Positions 15,896 to 25,855 of a stretch of 39,469 nt of DNA are shown here, piece by piece; the stretch's first letter is position 1, and every line of letters begins with the position of its first letter. The position numbers and the translations under genes were made by a program. Under the pieces are notes generated by a model. That model saw only the letters and a list, made by a program, of their open reading frames with translations, was not told the DNA's origin and did not search any database. The stretch lies in contig NZ_NFLJ01000028.1 in NCBI RefSeq assembly GCF_002160865.1, positions 1 to 39,469 of the forward strand, given 5' to 3'. This stretch comes from Massiliimicrobium timonense (lineage in GTDB: Bacteria > Bacillota_I > Bacilli_A > Erysipelotrichales > Coprobacillaceae).

Positions 15896-16516
15896 ATGAA
15901 AAGACTTTATGAATATCTTGATATGATTTCTCAAGAAGATATACATGATTATGTTGAAAAAATGAAATACAACAATGATATGTATACAACTCTATCCAAA
16001 GGAATAGAGGATTTTAAACAGTTAACACCTATCTATAATGATAATGTTATTTTTTCATTATATAAAGACATATTATTTCTTCAGCCAGATCAAGATCAAC
16101 CATTTTTAACACGAAAAGAAGACCACGTTTTTTATAGCCCATTATACTTTGTTGAAAAAATGGACATGACACAACAATTCCCATTAAATTCTATGAATCA
16201 CCAACAAGCATTAGGTGCTTATGTTGTGGTGGATAAGGATTATCCTTTTATACATATGATTTTACTGATTATTGATAATTTACTCAATGATGTTAAAAGT
16301 ACAATTCAAAATCAAATCAATGAAATGATTCGTCATCTCCAAGAACAATTTCCTCAAGCAACAATATCTACAGTGAGCGTCATTGCCAGTGACCATGCTC
16401 CTCAAGAAGATCAAATTCAACAGATGGAATCACAAATCATTGAAAAACAAATGGATATGAATCAATCTTTTGAACAAAAGACAAAAGAATATTATCAAAG
16501 TATTTTATATAATTAA
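15896..16516 (+). CDS. Hypothetical protein, 206 residues
   Basis: I do not recognise this protein. It is soluble, starts MKRLYEYLDMISQEDIHDYV, and has a hydrophobic centre (QALGAYVVVDKDYPFIHMILLIIDNLL, of which HMILLIIDNLL could be a buried helix or a weak membrane contact). The last 50 residues are rich in Gln, Glu and Met (QIQQMESQIIEKQMDMNQ) and look like a coiled coil. GAGGTGAGGTT precedes the ATG and a TGC-TATACT extended -10 lies at 15868-15876. It is divergent from the ECF gene and alone in its unit. Its terminator is shared with the converging GH1 gene. Confidence 0.6.
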   Translation: MKRLYEYLDMISQEDIHDYVEKMKYNNDMYTTLSKGIEDFKQLTPIYNDNVIFSLYKDILFLQPDQDQPFLTRKEDHVFYSPLYFVEKMDMTQQFPLNSMNHQQALGAYVVVDKDYPFIHMILLIIDNLLNDVKSTIQNQINEMIRHLQEQFPQATISTVSVIASDHAPQEDQIQQMESQIIEKQMDMNQSFEQKTKEYYQSILYN

Positions 16517-16542
16517 AAAACATGTACTAGTGACATGTTTTT

Positions 16543-16544
<2 letters not shown>
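16515..16544. terminator. Bidirectional terminator between converging genes
   Basis: An 11-bp stem AAAAAACATGT (16515-16525) / ACATGTTTTTT (16533-16543) with loop ACTAGTG. T runs follow on both strands, so it can end transcription of both the plus-strand orphan and the minus-strand GH1 gene. Confidence 0.85.
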
Positions 16545-18652
<2,108 letters not shown>

Positions 18653-18696
18653 ATAACATCCTCCTGTAATCATCATATAAAAAAAATAAGCACAAT

Positions 18697-18722
18697 CAAA
18701 AAAAGTTTCCAAAAAGGAAACT
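18697..18722 (-). terminator. Terminator of the RpiR gene
   Basis: On the minus strand a 7-bp stem AGTTTCC / GGAAACT with a 5-base loop is followed by TTTTTTT. It separates the RpiR gene from the YczE/GH1 operon. Confidence 0.85.
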
Positions 18723-19462
18723 CACATTTGTAAACCAAGAAGAATAATATCAATAATATATCTCATCATATATACATGATAAGAAAAATGCAAACAGTGT
18801 ATAAAAATTTGATTTTCACAGAAATTGATATCATTCTGACATGTAATCAACCATTTATTAACTTTTGTTTTTCTTAGTCTTTGAATAATTCTTTTATCAT
18901 AGTGAAAAGTATCTCCATTTATGCTTATAACAATAAGTAAATCTTGATTTGTAAAAGAATATTCTTTTTTTAAATCTACGTCACAAATAATTGTATTGAT
19001 ATGATATATATTCAATTCCCTTTGAATATTATAAATAAGTGATCGTGCATCCCCTTGAGCATATAAGTAAATTTTACGGGAAGTTTTTATATTTTTAATA
19101 AGTTCTTCTATTTGAGTATAATCTAAATATTTTTGAGTGTACTGTATATTTTTAAGAAAATTATCAGAAAAAATGCTTATGTTTTCCTTTAAAGATAATT
19201 TTTTATCAATGAAAAGCTGCCTTCTTTCTAAGGAATCTAAATATGAATAACATTCATATATAAATTCCTCATAATTTTGATAATCTAGATTTCGAATACA
19301 CTTTGAAACTTGTCCTTTTGATATATAACATGCTTTTGCTATATCTTCAATAGTCATTCTAGGAATCTCTGCAATATTTTCCTTAATAAAAACACAAAAA
19401 ACATATAATGAATTTTTACTTGTATGTCCATTAATAATATCATTAACCTTATCTATAATCAT
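18722..19462 (-). CDS. MurR/RpiR family transcriptional regulator
   Basis: A roughly 246-residue regulator with an N-terminal RpiR HTH (MTIEDIAKACYISKGQVSKC, then IRNLDYQNYEEFIYEC) and a C-terminal SIS sugar-phosphate-binding domain (IYLYAQGDARSLIYNIQREL, DLLIVISINGDTFHYDKR). The usual G-x-G-x-S of the SIS site reads Q-G-D-A-R-S, and the second loop S-I-N-G-D-T. It probably senses a phospho-sugar and controls the operon downstream. Five Met codons cluster at the start; GGTGAT sits best for the ATG at 19465 or 19462, and the ORF can extend to 19474. It has its own terminator, so it is not on the same mRNA as the GH1 operon. Confidence 0.85.
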   Translation of the reverse strand: MIIDKVNDIINGHTSKNSLYVFCVFIKENIAEIPRMTIEDIAKACYISKGQVSKCIRNLDYQNYEEFIYECYSYLDSLERRQLFIDKKLSLKENISIFSDNFLKNIQYTQKYLDYTQIEELIKNIKTSRKIYLYAQGDARSLIYNIQRELNIYHINTIICDVDLKKEYSFTNQDLLIVISINGDTFHYDKRIIQRLRKTKVNKWLITCQNDINFCENQIFIHCLHFSYHVYMMRYIIDIILLGLQM

Positions 19463-19540
19463 CATTATCACCATTCACTTATATAACGAAAAATAAAATG
19501 CTATAACTGTCATTACAATTATAACATTTATAAATGAAGA

Positions 19541-20410
19541 TTACATATTTTTCATATATTCTAATATTCCTTTTAAAGAAATCACTTGTCCTACTGGCTT
19601 AATTCCTGCAATTTCTTCACTGGTTTGACTAAAATCAACAATTAAATGTTCACCAGAAATATATGAAGCCATCACACTATTTAAAAAGACGATAGGCATA
19701 GCCATTTCTTCACTGGTAGCCAGACGTTTTGCATAACCACAATGAGATAATAAAGCTTCTTCACCACCAGCCATTTGTGTAAATTCATCTTTCATACCTG
19801 TATCTGTTGACCCAGGTAATACAGCATTTACTCTTATACCTTGAGATGCAAATGTAGATTGTAAATAGACTGTTAAATAATTCATAGCTAATTTACTAAA
19901 TGGGTATGCCATTGTTCCAGGCATTCGACTCATACCTGTTTTTTCTATAGCCGCAACTTTTCCATCCCATCCAGATGCCTGAATAACTGGTAAATAAATA
20001 TCTTTATTATCTTCTCTTTCCCATCCATTACCACCTGTAGATGTCATAAATGCAATAGCGTCACCTTTTTGCATTCTATGAATTAAATATTCTTCACAAA
20101 TATATTGATTAGATAATAAATCAATTTTACAAGTTGTTATAAAATCATTTTTTGCTCCTGAAACTCCTGCTATACCAAAGAAAGCATGAATATGGTCAGG
20201 AATCTCTTGAAATGCCTGATCTATAGACTCTTTTTGACTTAAATCAACATGTATATATTTTTCAATTCCATCTACCTCTACTTTCTGCCAATCTAATGCA
20301 TAAACTTTTGCTCCTAAGTCCACTAACATTTCTGTTGTTGCTTTTCCCATCCCAGAAGCTGCACCTGTCACAACTGCGATTTGTCCTTGATATCCAAAAT
20401 AATCTTTCAT
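19541..20410 (-). CDS. Short-chain dehydrogenase/reductase (3-alpha-hydroxysteroid dehydrogenase-like SDR)
   Basis: A 289-residue classical SDR. The nucleotide site is VTGAASGMG (residues 14-22), the catalytic residues are Ser124 (MTSTGG), Tyr169 and Lys173 (AYPFSK), and NAVLPGSTDTGM follows. Between Ser and Tyr there is a long insert of about 45 residues, and the usual N-A-G reads I-A-G-V-S-G. That insert, together with the overall layout, recalls the Comamonas-type 3-alpha-HSDH group, so a steroid or bile-acid substrate is possible in a gut bacterium, but other alcohols or ketones fit as well. It has its own promoter and is divergent from the TetR gene that probably controls it. Confidence 0.85.
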   Translation of the reverse strand: MKDYFGYQGQIAVVTGAASGMGKATTEMLVDLGAKVYALDWQKVEVDGIEKYIHVDLSQKESIDQAFQEIPDHIHAFFGIAGVSGAKNDFITTCKIDLLSNQYICEEYLIHRMQKGDAIAFMTSTGGNGWEREDNKDIYLPVIQASGWDGKVAAIEKTGMSRMPGTMAYPFSKLAMNYLTVYLQSTFASQGIRVNAVLPGSTDTGMKDEFTQMAGGEEALLSHCGYAKRLATSEEMAMPIVFLNSVMASYISGEHLIVDFSQTSEEIAGIKPVGQVISLKGILEYMKNM

Positions 20411-20444
20411 TTTTCTATCCTCCTAAATGCACTATAAATCTTTC

Positions 20445-20473
20445 TTTATATTTTATCAATAAGTATAAGTCAA
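20445..20473 (-). promoter_or_regulatory. Promoter of the SDR gene
   Basis: On the minus strand TTGACT (20468-20473), 17 bases, and TATAAA (20445-20450). It lies just upstream of the AGGAGG site of the SDR gene. Confidence 0.7.
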
Positions 20474-20484
20474 AAAGGACATTC

Positions 20485-20513
20485 TTCGCATTTTTGTTGT
20501 TATTTGATATAAT
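20485..20513 (+). promoter_or_regulatory. Candidate promoter of the TetR gene
   Basis: TATAAT (20508-20513) with a weak TTCGCA (20485-20490) 17 bases upstream. It lies back to back with the SDR promoter, so one operator could serve both. Confidence 0.5.
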
Positions 20514-20529
20514 GAAATGGGTGATTGTC

Positions 20530-21051
20530 ATGAACAAAGCAAATTATTCTAAACAACAGATTACTGAGGCACTTATTGATTTATTACAAAAAACATCTAT
20601 TGAAGATATCACAATTACATCTTTAGTCACAAAAGCTCATGTTTCAAGAAATGCTTTTTATAATAATTACCAATCTGTTGAAGATGTTTTAAAAGAAGCC
20701 TATCGACAAGCTCATCAAAAAGCATTTCAAAATAAATATATTGATATTTCCTATTTTACAAGTGATGAGGCTATCTTAGATTTTATACAATTCTTTGATA
20801 AAAATACTGCCCTTTTACTGGCATTACAAAAGTGGAATTTACTTCCCTATATCGCAAAATATAATACTCATTGTATCTTAAACAGTTTAGAACAATCAAA
20901 TAATCCTTTCATTCATCAATATAAAGAATACTTTATGATTTATCATACAATCCCTTATTTTCAAATCTGTTATTATTGGATATTATCAGATAAAAAAGAA
21001 ACACCTCAAGAATTATTTCAAATGATTAAACAATTACAAAAACAGTCATAA
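20530..21051 (+). CDS. TetR/AcrR family transcriptional regulator
   Basis: A 173-residue TetR regulator. The N-terminal HTH is SKQQITEALIDLLQKTSIEDI and the recognition part VTKAHVSRNAFYNNYQSVEDV, given here in two parts. The C-terminal ligand domain is all helix and has no named subfamily. I chose the ATG at 20530: it follows GGGTGATTGTC, and the much longer frame back to 20296 runs through the SDR gene and its promoters and is not coding. Divergent location next to the SDR suggests that it controls that gene. Confidence 0.88.
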   Translation: MNKANYSKQQITEALIDLLQKTSIEDITITSLVTKAHVSRNAFYNNYQSVEDVLKEAYRQAHQKAFQNKYIDISYFTSDEAILDFIQFFDKNTALLLALQKWNLLPYIAKYNTHCILNSLEQSNNPFIHQYKEYFMIYHTIPYFQICYYWILSDKKETPQELFQMIKQLQKQS

Positions 21052-21065
21052 ACTATTATGATAGA

Positions 21066-21111
21066 AAAAGAGATTTCAAACATGAGCATCATGAATGAAA
21101 TCTCTTTTCTT
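21066..21111. terminator. Two-part terminator between converging TetR and EIIC genes
   Basis: A 13-bp outer stem AAAAGAGATTTCA (21066-21078) / TGAAATCTCTTTT (21096-21108) encloses a 5-bp inner stem CATGA (21081-21085) / TCATG (21089-21093). A T-rich run follows on both strands, so it serves the two converging genes. Confidence 0.85.
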
Positions 21112-21112
21112 A

Positions 21113-22399
21113 TTATTTTTCTTCAATACCTTCTTTTTGAGCTATTGATTTTTCATAGACTTTAAAGAATGGATAATACACAACCATACTTATAACAATC
21201 AATACACACATAAAGATAACATTTCTTAAATCTAATGCTGATAAGAATCCTTGTGCAAAGAATGGTGTAAATGATGGATCAACAATATATCCCATACTGA
21301 CTAAACCTATACTTTGTGCCAAATAACCAAGTCCAATAGAAATACATGGCATGAAAACAAATGGTATCGCTAAAATAGGATTTAAGACGATTGGCGCACC
21401 AAAAATAACGGGTTCATTAATACCACAAATTCCTGGAATAACGCTTAAACGTCCAATCGTTTTTAAATGTTTCACTTGAGAAAAGCACATCAATAAGACA
21501 AGACCTAATGTGTTACCTCCACCACCAAGAACTGCATATCTATACATCTGTAAGTTCATGATATGTTCTGCACTTTGTCCAGCATTAATCAATTCTGCAT
21601 TTAATCCTGAATTTGTAATGCCTAAAGTGAAAACAATTGGGAAAATAATAGAAGAACCATTAATTCCAAATAACCATAAAATATTTGAAAAGGCAAAGAT
21701 TCCCATATATGCCCATACGTTATCAACACCAGAAATAGCAGGTGTTAAAATACTCATAATAAATTGTGGTAGTGATTGTCCACTCACTCCCATTAAAATT
21801 AAATTTAAACCATAAATAATGATAATATTAGCTGCTAATGGCAATAATGAATTGACAAAGTTTGTAACGGCCGTTGGTACACTATCTGGAAAAGTAAAGA
21901 TAACTTTTGTTCCTACCAAGCGACATATTTCAACTGAAATGAGTCCTACAATTAAAGCCACAAATAAGCCATCTGCTCCTAAGTATGTCATTGATAACTG
22001 TCCATCAGTTACAGGTGCTGAAATCATCAAGAATACACACATAGAAATAATACCATTGATTGCTGGTTTCATTTGATAGCTTTCAGCCAAACAATAAGCA
22101 ACGCCAAATGCTGTCACTAAACCAATTAATCCCATAGTCATTGTATATGGAATAGTAATGGTATTATAATTTGTTACTGCCCATTGTTTCCAGGCAATCA
22201 TAGCTTTTAGGAAAATATTTCCTGTATTCATATCCACGATATCTAAATTAATTGGTGGATTGGCGATAATTAAAAATATTGATCCTACAACAATCAATGC
22301 AAGTGACATCATCATCCCATTAGAAATAGCCTGTAAATGTCTTTGATTTCCTAACTTATTTCCAAGCGGTGATAATAACTGTTCTAATCGACTAATCAT
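21113..22399 (-). CDS. PTS EIIC permease, lactose/cellobiose family
   Basis: A 428-residue EIIC of the cellobiose/lactose family with the motifs LFGINGSSIIFPI and GINEPVIFGAPIVLNPILAIP, as in the EIIC at 486-1772. About ten membrane helices are visible. It would import and phosphorylate a sugar with EIIA and EIIB encoded elsewhere. The glycine-rich GGGGNTLGLVLL segment is typical of the family. The gene starts 15 bases after the RarA-C-like gene at 22415-23026, so the two form an operon, divergent from an RpiR regulator. No hydrolase follows. The substrate is open. Confidence 0.93.
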   Translation of the reverse strand: MISRLEQLLSPLGNKLGNQRHLQAISNGMMMSLALIVVGSIFLIIANPPINLDIVDMNTGNIFLKAMIAWKQWAVTNYNTITIPYTMTMGLIGLVTAFGVAYCLAESYQMKPAINGIISMCVFLMISAPVTDGQLSMTYLGADGLFVALIVGLISVEICRLVGTKVIFTFPDSVPTAVTNFVNSLLPLAANIIIIYGLNLILMGVSGQSLPQFIMSILTPAISGVDNVWAYMGIFAFSNILWLFGINGSSIIFPIVFTLGITNSGLNAELINAGQSAEHIMNLQMYRYAVLGGGGNTLGLVLLMCFSQVKHLKTIGRLSVIPGICGINEPVIFGAPIVLNPILAIPFVFMPCISIGLGYLAQSIGLVSMGYIVDPSFTPFFAQGFLSALDLRNVIFMCVLIVISMVVYYPFFKVYEKSIAQKEGIEEK

Positions 22400-22414
22400 T
22401 TTTTACTCTCCCTT

Positions 22415-23026
22415 TTAAAATTGCCATCCATTAAACTGAAATGCTGTATCCACAACATTTTCTGGATCATATTCTTCTAAGATTTTGGCATATCTTTCTT
22501 TATAATCATTATCAATTTCTTTTTGTGGATAAACACGGCTCGCTTCATTTAAGAAATGGAATGAATCTCTTCCCATTGCCTGTCCACGTTGTGTATGTTT
22601 ATCTAATGCATAATCAGGAATTTCTGGTAATTTCCCCATTGCAAAAGATTTGATACAAATATTTTTCAATAAATCACTTGAACGATCTTTTTCAGATTGA
22701 CACATATATCTAATTGCATGAATAAAATAGATTGGTCGATCTCCATCTGCATAATCAAATTCTCTGCTCATTTGATATAAATTATTCACAACAATAGCAG
22801 CCATTGGATTTCCCATACCAATATCTTCTACTGAAATTGTTAATAATCTTCGCCATAATTTTTCTTCTAACTGTGGTGAAGAAATATACAATTCATAAGC
22901 GAACATACATGCCTGTTCTTCTAAACCTCTACGAATAGATTTTTGTAATGCAGAGATCACTTCATCTCCTGCATAACCATTTCTTGTTGTAATTTTTGAC
23001 CATGGATCATACATTTTTTTAGCCAT
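22415..23026 (-). CDS. Stand-alone RarA/MgsA C-terminal-like protein in a PTS operon
   Basis: A 203-residue protein without a P-loop. The segment GYAGDEVISALQKSIRRGLEEQACMFAYEL (split: GDEVISALQKSIRRG and LEEQACMFAYELY) followed by LWRRLLTISVEDIGMGNPMA resembles the C-terminal oligomerisation domain of the RarA/MgsA AAA+ family, where S-A-x-x-K-S-x-R and S-E-D-I-G are conserved. I chose the ATG at 23026 after AAGGAGCAAG; the longer ORF extends through the divergent RpiR gene and is not coding. It precedes the EIIC gene by 15 bases. A similar protein in sugar operons of Lactobacillales comes to mind, but I cannot confirm it. Its function is unknown. Confidence 0.72.
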   Translation of the reverse strand: MAKKMYDPWSKITTRNGYAGDEVISALQKSIRRGLEEQACMFAYELYISSPQLEEKLWRRLLTISVEDIGMGNPMAAIVVNNLYQMSREFDYADGDRPIYFIHAIRYMCQSEKDRSSDLLKNICIKSFAMGKLPEIPDYALDKHTQRGQAMGRDSFHFLNEASRVYPQKEIDNDYKERYAKILEEYDPENVVDTAFQFNGWQF

Positions 23027-23079
23027 GAATTCTTGCTCCTTTCTTTTAAATATGACATAATTGTTTTGGAGGTGTTGAT

Positions 23080-23748
23080 ATGAATCTAGAGCATTTATCC
23101 GAAAAATTTGAATTAAATGATTTAGAAAAACAGATTGTTCGTTATATTCAAGAACATTTAACCGACTTAAAGTCAATTGGTATACGTCAAATGGCAAAAG
23201 ATAATTATACAAGTACATCAACCATTTATAAATTATGTAATAAATTTGGTTTTGATGGTTATAGTGATATGATTTATCATCTGACATCTACCAAGGATAA
23301 TCATACTATCGACTTTCACGAACAATATCGTTCTTTCTATGAACAATTCCAATCATTACTTCAAGATCATTCCAAACGTATTATTGTTTTTGGACTAGGA
23401 TTCTCTGCTCCTATTGCAGAATACATGCAACAACGTTTAACCCTTTTAGGTTATCAAGCTATGTGTGTTGTACATATGGAAATGTTTAGTCCACATTTTT
23501 TTGATAACACTGTTTTTATTGTTGTTTCTTATTCTGGAAAAACACCACGCTTAAACGAAATTATTAAAACGGCTCATCATAATCATGTTCCTATCATCAG
23601 CTTTATAGGTAATGCTCACTCCCCTATTATTCAACTATCTTCATTACCTATTACAATTGGTCAATATGATTCATTCTCCCATGATTTGAATCGTCCCAAC
23701 ACCTTCTTTGGTGAAGCTATTATTGCTTTTGAAACATTATTATTTTAA
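23080..23748 (+). CDS. MurR/RpiR family transcriptional regulator
   Basis: A 222-residue RpiR regulator. The N-terminal HTH is IGIRQMAKDNYTSTSTIYKL and CNKFGFDGYSDMIYHL. The SIS domain begins IIVFGLGFSAPIAEYMQQRL, with the second loop VVSYSGKTPRLNEI, both in good agreement with a sugar-phosphate sensor. It is shorter than most RpiR proteins by about 50 residues. TTTGGAGGTGTTGAT precedes the ATG. It is divergent from the EIIC operon over only 53 bases, so its promoter and that of the operon must overlap or lie partly in the coding ends. It very likely controls the EIIC operon. Confidence 0.9.
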   Translation: MNLEHLSEKFELNDLEKQIVRYIQEHLTDLKSIGIRQMAKDNYTSTSTIYKLCNKFGFDGYSDMIYHLTSTKDNHTIDFHEQYRSFYEQFQSLLQDHSKRIIVFGLGFSAPIAEYMQQRLTLLGYQAMCVVHMEMFSPHFFDNTVFIVVSYSGKTPRLNEIIKTAHHNHVPIISFIGNAHSPIIQLSSLPITIGQYDSFSHDLNRPNTFFGEAIIAFETLLF

Positions 23749-23803
23749 AGCCATCCCTATTATACAAATATCGACAATGAAATTATATTGATTTATCCAT
23801 TAT

Positions 23804-23836
23804 AAAAACATGTTATAAAATTTATAACATGTTTTT
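23804..23836. terminator. Terminator between converging RpiR and deformylase-like genes
   Basis: A 16-base arm 23804-23819 pairs perfectly with 23821-23836 (arms begin AAAAACATGTTATA and end TATAACATGTTTTT). T runs are present on both strands, so it can act in both directions. Confidence 0.83.
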
Positions 23837-23896
23837 ATCTAAACTTCTTAATCTTTTATAAGGTTTTAAATTACAAAATTAAATAAAAATCATTCA

Positions 23897-24310
23897 TCAA
23901 ATTAATACACCATGACAATGATCGATTTCATGTTGAATGATTTGCCCAGTCTGTTGATCAAATGTTTTTATTTTGCGATGAAAATGTTGATCAAAATATT
24001 CTACTTTAATTTTTTCATAACGCTTTGTTTCTTTTAAACCCTCATGACACAAACATCCTTCTTGGCAGTTATATGTTTTGGGACTTACTTTTATAATTTT
24101 TGGATTGATGAGAACCAAATCGTCTTTTTTATCCTTAACCACTATAATATTTTTTAATTCACCAATCATATTTGCAGCTATACCTACACAGGTTTCATAT
24201 GCATTCATTGTATCTAATAAATCTTGAACAATATTCATATCATCTGGTGTTGCATCTTTTGATTTTTGTTGTAAAAAAAATTGATCTTTCATAATATTTC
24301 TAATCATCAT
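23897..24310 (-). CDS. Peptide deformylase family protein, divergent
   Basis: A 137-residue member of the peptide deformylase family. Motif I reads CVGIAANM (family G-x-G-x-A-A-x-Q, here Asn for Gln), motif II reads EGCLC (usual E-G-C-L-S, here Cys88), and motif III QHEIDHCHG is intact. The metal ligands Cys86, His127 and His131 and the catalytic Glu128 are all present, so activity is possible. It removes the formyl group from new proteins, or a related acyl group. The Asn in motif I is seen in the short clostridial-type homologues, so this may be a second deformylase rather than the essential one. GAGGGAT precedes the two start ATGs. It is monocistronic. Confidence 0.83.
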   Translation of the reverse strand: MMIRNIMKDQFFLQQKSKDATPDDMNIVQDLLDTMNAYETCVGIAANMIGELKNIIVVKDKKDDLVLINPKIIKVSPKTYNCQEGCLCHEGLKETKRYEKIKVEYFDQHFHRKIKTFDQQTGQIIQHEIDHCHGVLI

Positions 24311-24337
24311 ATCCCTCTTTTCTTCTTTTATTGTATA

Positions 24338-24366
24338 TAAAAAATCTTCTTATCACAAGAAGATTT
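24338..24366 (-). terminator. Terminator overlapping the MATE stop codon
   Basis: On the minus strand AAATCTTCTT / AAGAAGATTT (10 bp) with a 5-base loop leads to TTTATA. The last bases of the MATE gene (stop 24365-24367) lie in the stem. Confidence 0.8.
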
Positions 24367-25690
24367 AAATAACTTTGAATTTTGTCCATCTTTGCATACG
24401 AAAACGAATATAGAAAATAATACCTCTTATTGTCCAATCTAAACACATTGCTAGTGCTATTCCAATAACCCCCATATTCAATCCTAAAGCAAAAATCAAT
24501 GAGAAAATCAAACGACCCAATACTGTTGAAGCAATGGATACAATCATAGTATATTTCACATCACCAGCTGCTCTTAATCCATTAGACAATGGTCCTGAAA
24601 ATGGGAAAGCAACTGTATTAAAAATATTATGAATTAACACAAGAATAACAACAAGTTGTTTGGTTTGTGTGGAAACATTATAAAACTGCATAAATACAGG
24701 TGTCAGTATAAAGATAAGAACATTCCATATAATCGATAAAATAAGTGTTAATTTCATGAGTTTTCTAAAATAATATTGAGCTTCATCAATTTTATGAGCA
24801 CCCATACATTGTCCAATAACTGTAATAAAAACAGGACTCATTGCAGAACCAATTAATGCCGCTAATGACCAAATACTTTGGGCAATACCATTAGCTGCAA
24901 TCTGATAAGTTCCAAATAATGCAACAACACTACTTAATGCCACTTTAACCAATTGAAAAATACCATTTTCTATTCCATTAGGTACAGCAATATTTAAAAT
25001 TCTTTTTAACATTGGAAAATCACAACATAAGATATCTGTTTGTTCATAATGAGCCATTTGTTTCTTTGAAAAACATAAAACTGTAATCGCAATAGCTGAA
25101 AAAGCTCTGGCTATCAAAGAAGGATAGGCAACCCCAGCAACACCTGCATGGAACACAAAAACACCAATCAGATTACCAACAACATTAATAATATTGGAAA
25201 TCAATGAAATATACATTGTTGTACTTGTTTTGCCAATACTGCGATACAAAGCAGCACCTGCATTATAAATAGCTAATGCTGGATAAGAATAAGCCGATAT
25301 TCTTAAATAAGTGACACAAGCTTCCATGACAGAATTTTCTACTTTTCCAAATAAAAGTGATAATAATGTACGATTAAAAATCAAAACAATAATGGCAATA
25401 ATAATTGAAAAAACTGTTGAAAACATCAATAATTGGCTTGATGAACGAACTGTTCTTTTGTGATCATGACTACCAATATATTGACTCATAACAACAGCTC
25501 CCCCTGATGCCAGTGCTGTAAATAGATAAATAAAAATTGTATTAAACATATTCACTAATGATACGCCTGAAACTGCTTGTTCTCCTACAAAACTGACAAC
25601 AAATGTATCAGCAATCCCAACCAACATCACTAATAGTTGTTCAAAAAATAAAGGAACAATCATATTTTTTAATTCTTGATTTGAAAACAT
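24365..25690 (-). CDS. MATE family efflux transporter
   Basis: A 441-residue MATE protein with twelve membrane segments in two halves. The first half opens MIVPLFFEQLLVMLVGIADTF, and IAANGIAQSIWSLAALIGSAM (split: IAANGIAQSIWSL and AALIGSAMSPVF) is the second-half equivalent. MATE proteins expel cationic drugs or metabolites by proton or sodium antiport. I chose the ATG at 25690, eight bases after GAGGAG; the GTG at 25699 is too close to that site. A 16-bp inverted repeat lies in its promoter (25715-25730), so it is probably repressed by a local regulator. No regulator gene is adjacent. Confidence 0.92.
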   Translation of the reverse strand: MFSNQELKNMIVPLFFEQLLVMLVGIADTFVVSFVGEQAVSGVSLVNMFNTIFIYLFTALASGGAVVMSQYIGSHDHKRTVRSSSQLLMFSTVFSIIIAIIVLIFNRTLLSLLFGKVENSVMEACVTYLRISAYSYPALAIYNAGAALYRSIGKTSTTMYISLISNIINVVGNLIGVFVFHAGVAGVAYPSLIARAFSAIAITVLCFSKKQMAHYEQTDILCCDFPMLKRILNIAVPNGIENGIFQLVKVALSSVVALFGTYQIAANGIAQSIWSLAALIGSAMSPVFITVIGQCMGAHKIDEAQYYFRKLMKLTLILSIIWNVLIFILTPVFMQFYNVSTQTKQLVVILVLIHNIFNTVAFPFSGPLSNGLRAAGDVKYTMIVSIASTVLGRLIFSLIFALGLNMGVIGIALAMCLDWTIRGIIFYIRFRMQRWTKFKVI

Positions 25691-25711
25691 CTTTCTCACT
25701 CCTCATTCCCT

Positions 25712-25741
25712 ATTATATGGGTATCCATATATCATGTCTAA
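25712..25741 (-). promoter_or_regulatory. MATE promoter with an operator-like palindrome in the spacer
   Basis: On the minus strand TTAGAC (25736-25741), 18 bases, and TATAAT (25712-25717). The inverted repeat ATATGG-GTAT-CCATAT (25715-25730) lies in the spacer and touches the -10 box, which is a typical repressor position. Confidence 0.6.
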
Positions 25742-25813
25742 TACCTATAATCTATTATCCATCATGCTTTTAAAGTATGATTTGTCATTACTTAATATTT
25801 CACTTTATATAAA

Positions 25814-25838
25814 AAGTAGCCTCAATATAAGACTACTT
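25814..25838 (-). terminator. Terminator of the C39-like lipoprotein gene
   Basis: On the minus strand AAGTAGTCT / AGGCTACTT (one G-T pair) with a 7-base loop is followed by TTTATA. It lies just after the stop of the gene at 25856. Confidence 0.7.
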
Positions 25839-25855
25839 CCTGTATCAAAAAATTT

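Noticed and set aside
20296-20529. Long N-terminal extension of the TetR gene.
   Set aside because: It runs through the SDR start and both promoters, has no ribosome site, and is not similar to TetR proteins.
23027-23287. N-terminal extension of the RarA-C-like gene on the minus strand.
   Set aside because: It is antisense to the RpiR HTH region; the ATG at 23026 has a clear ribosome site.
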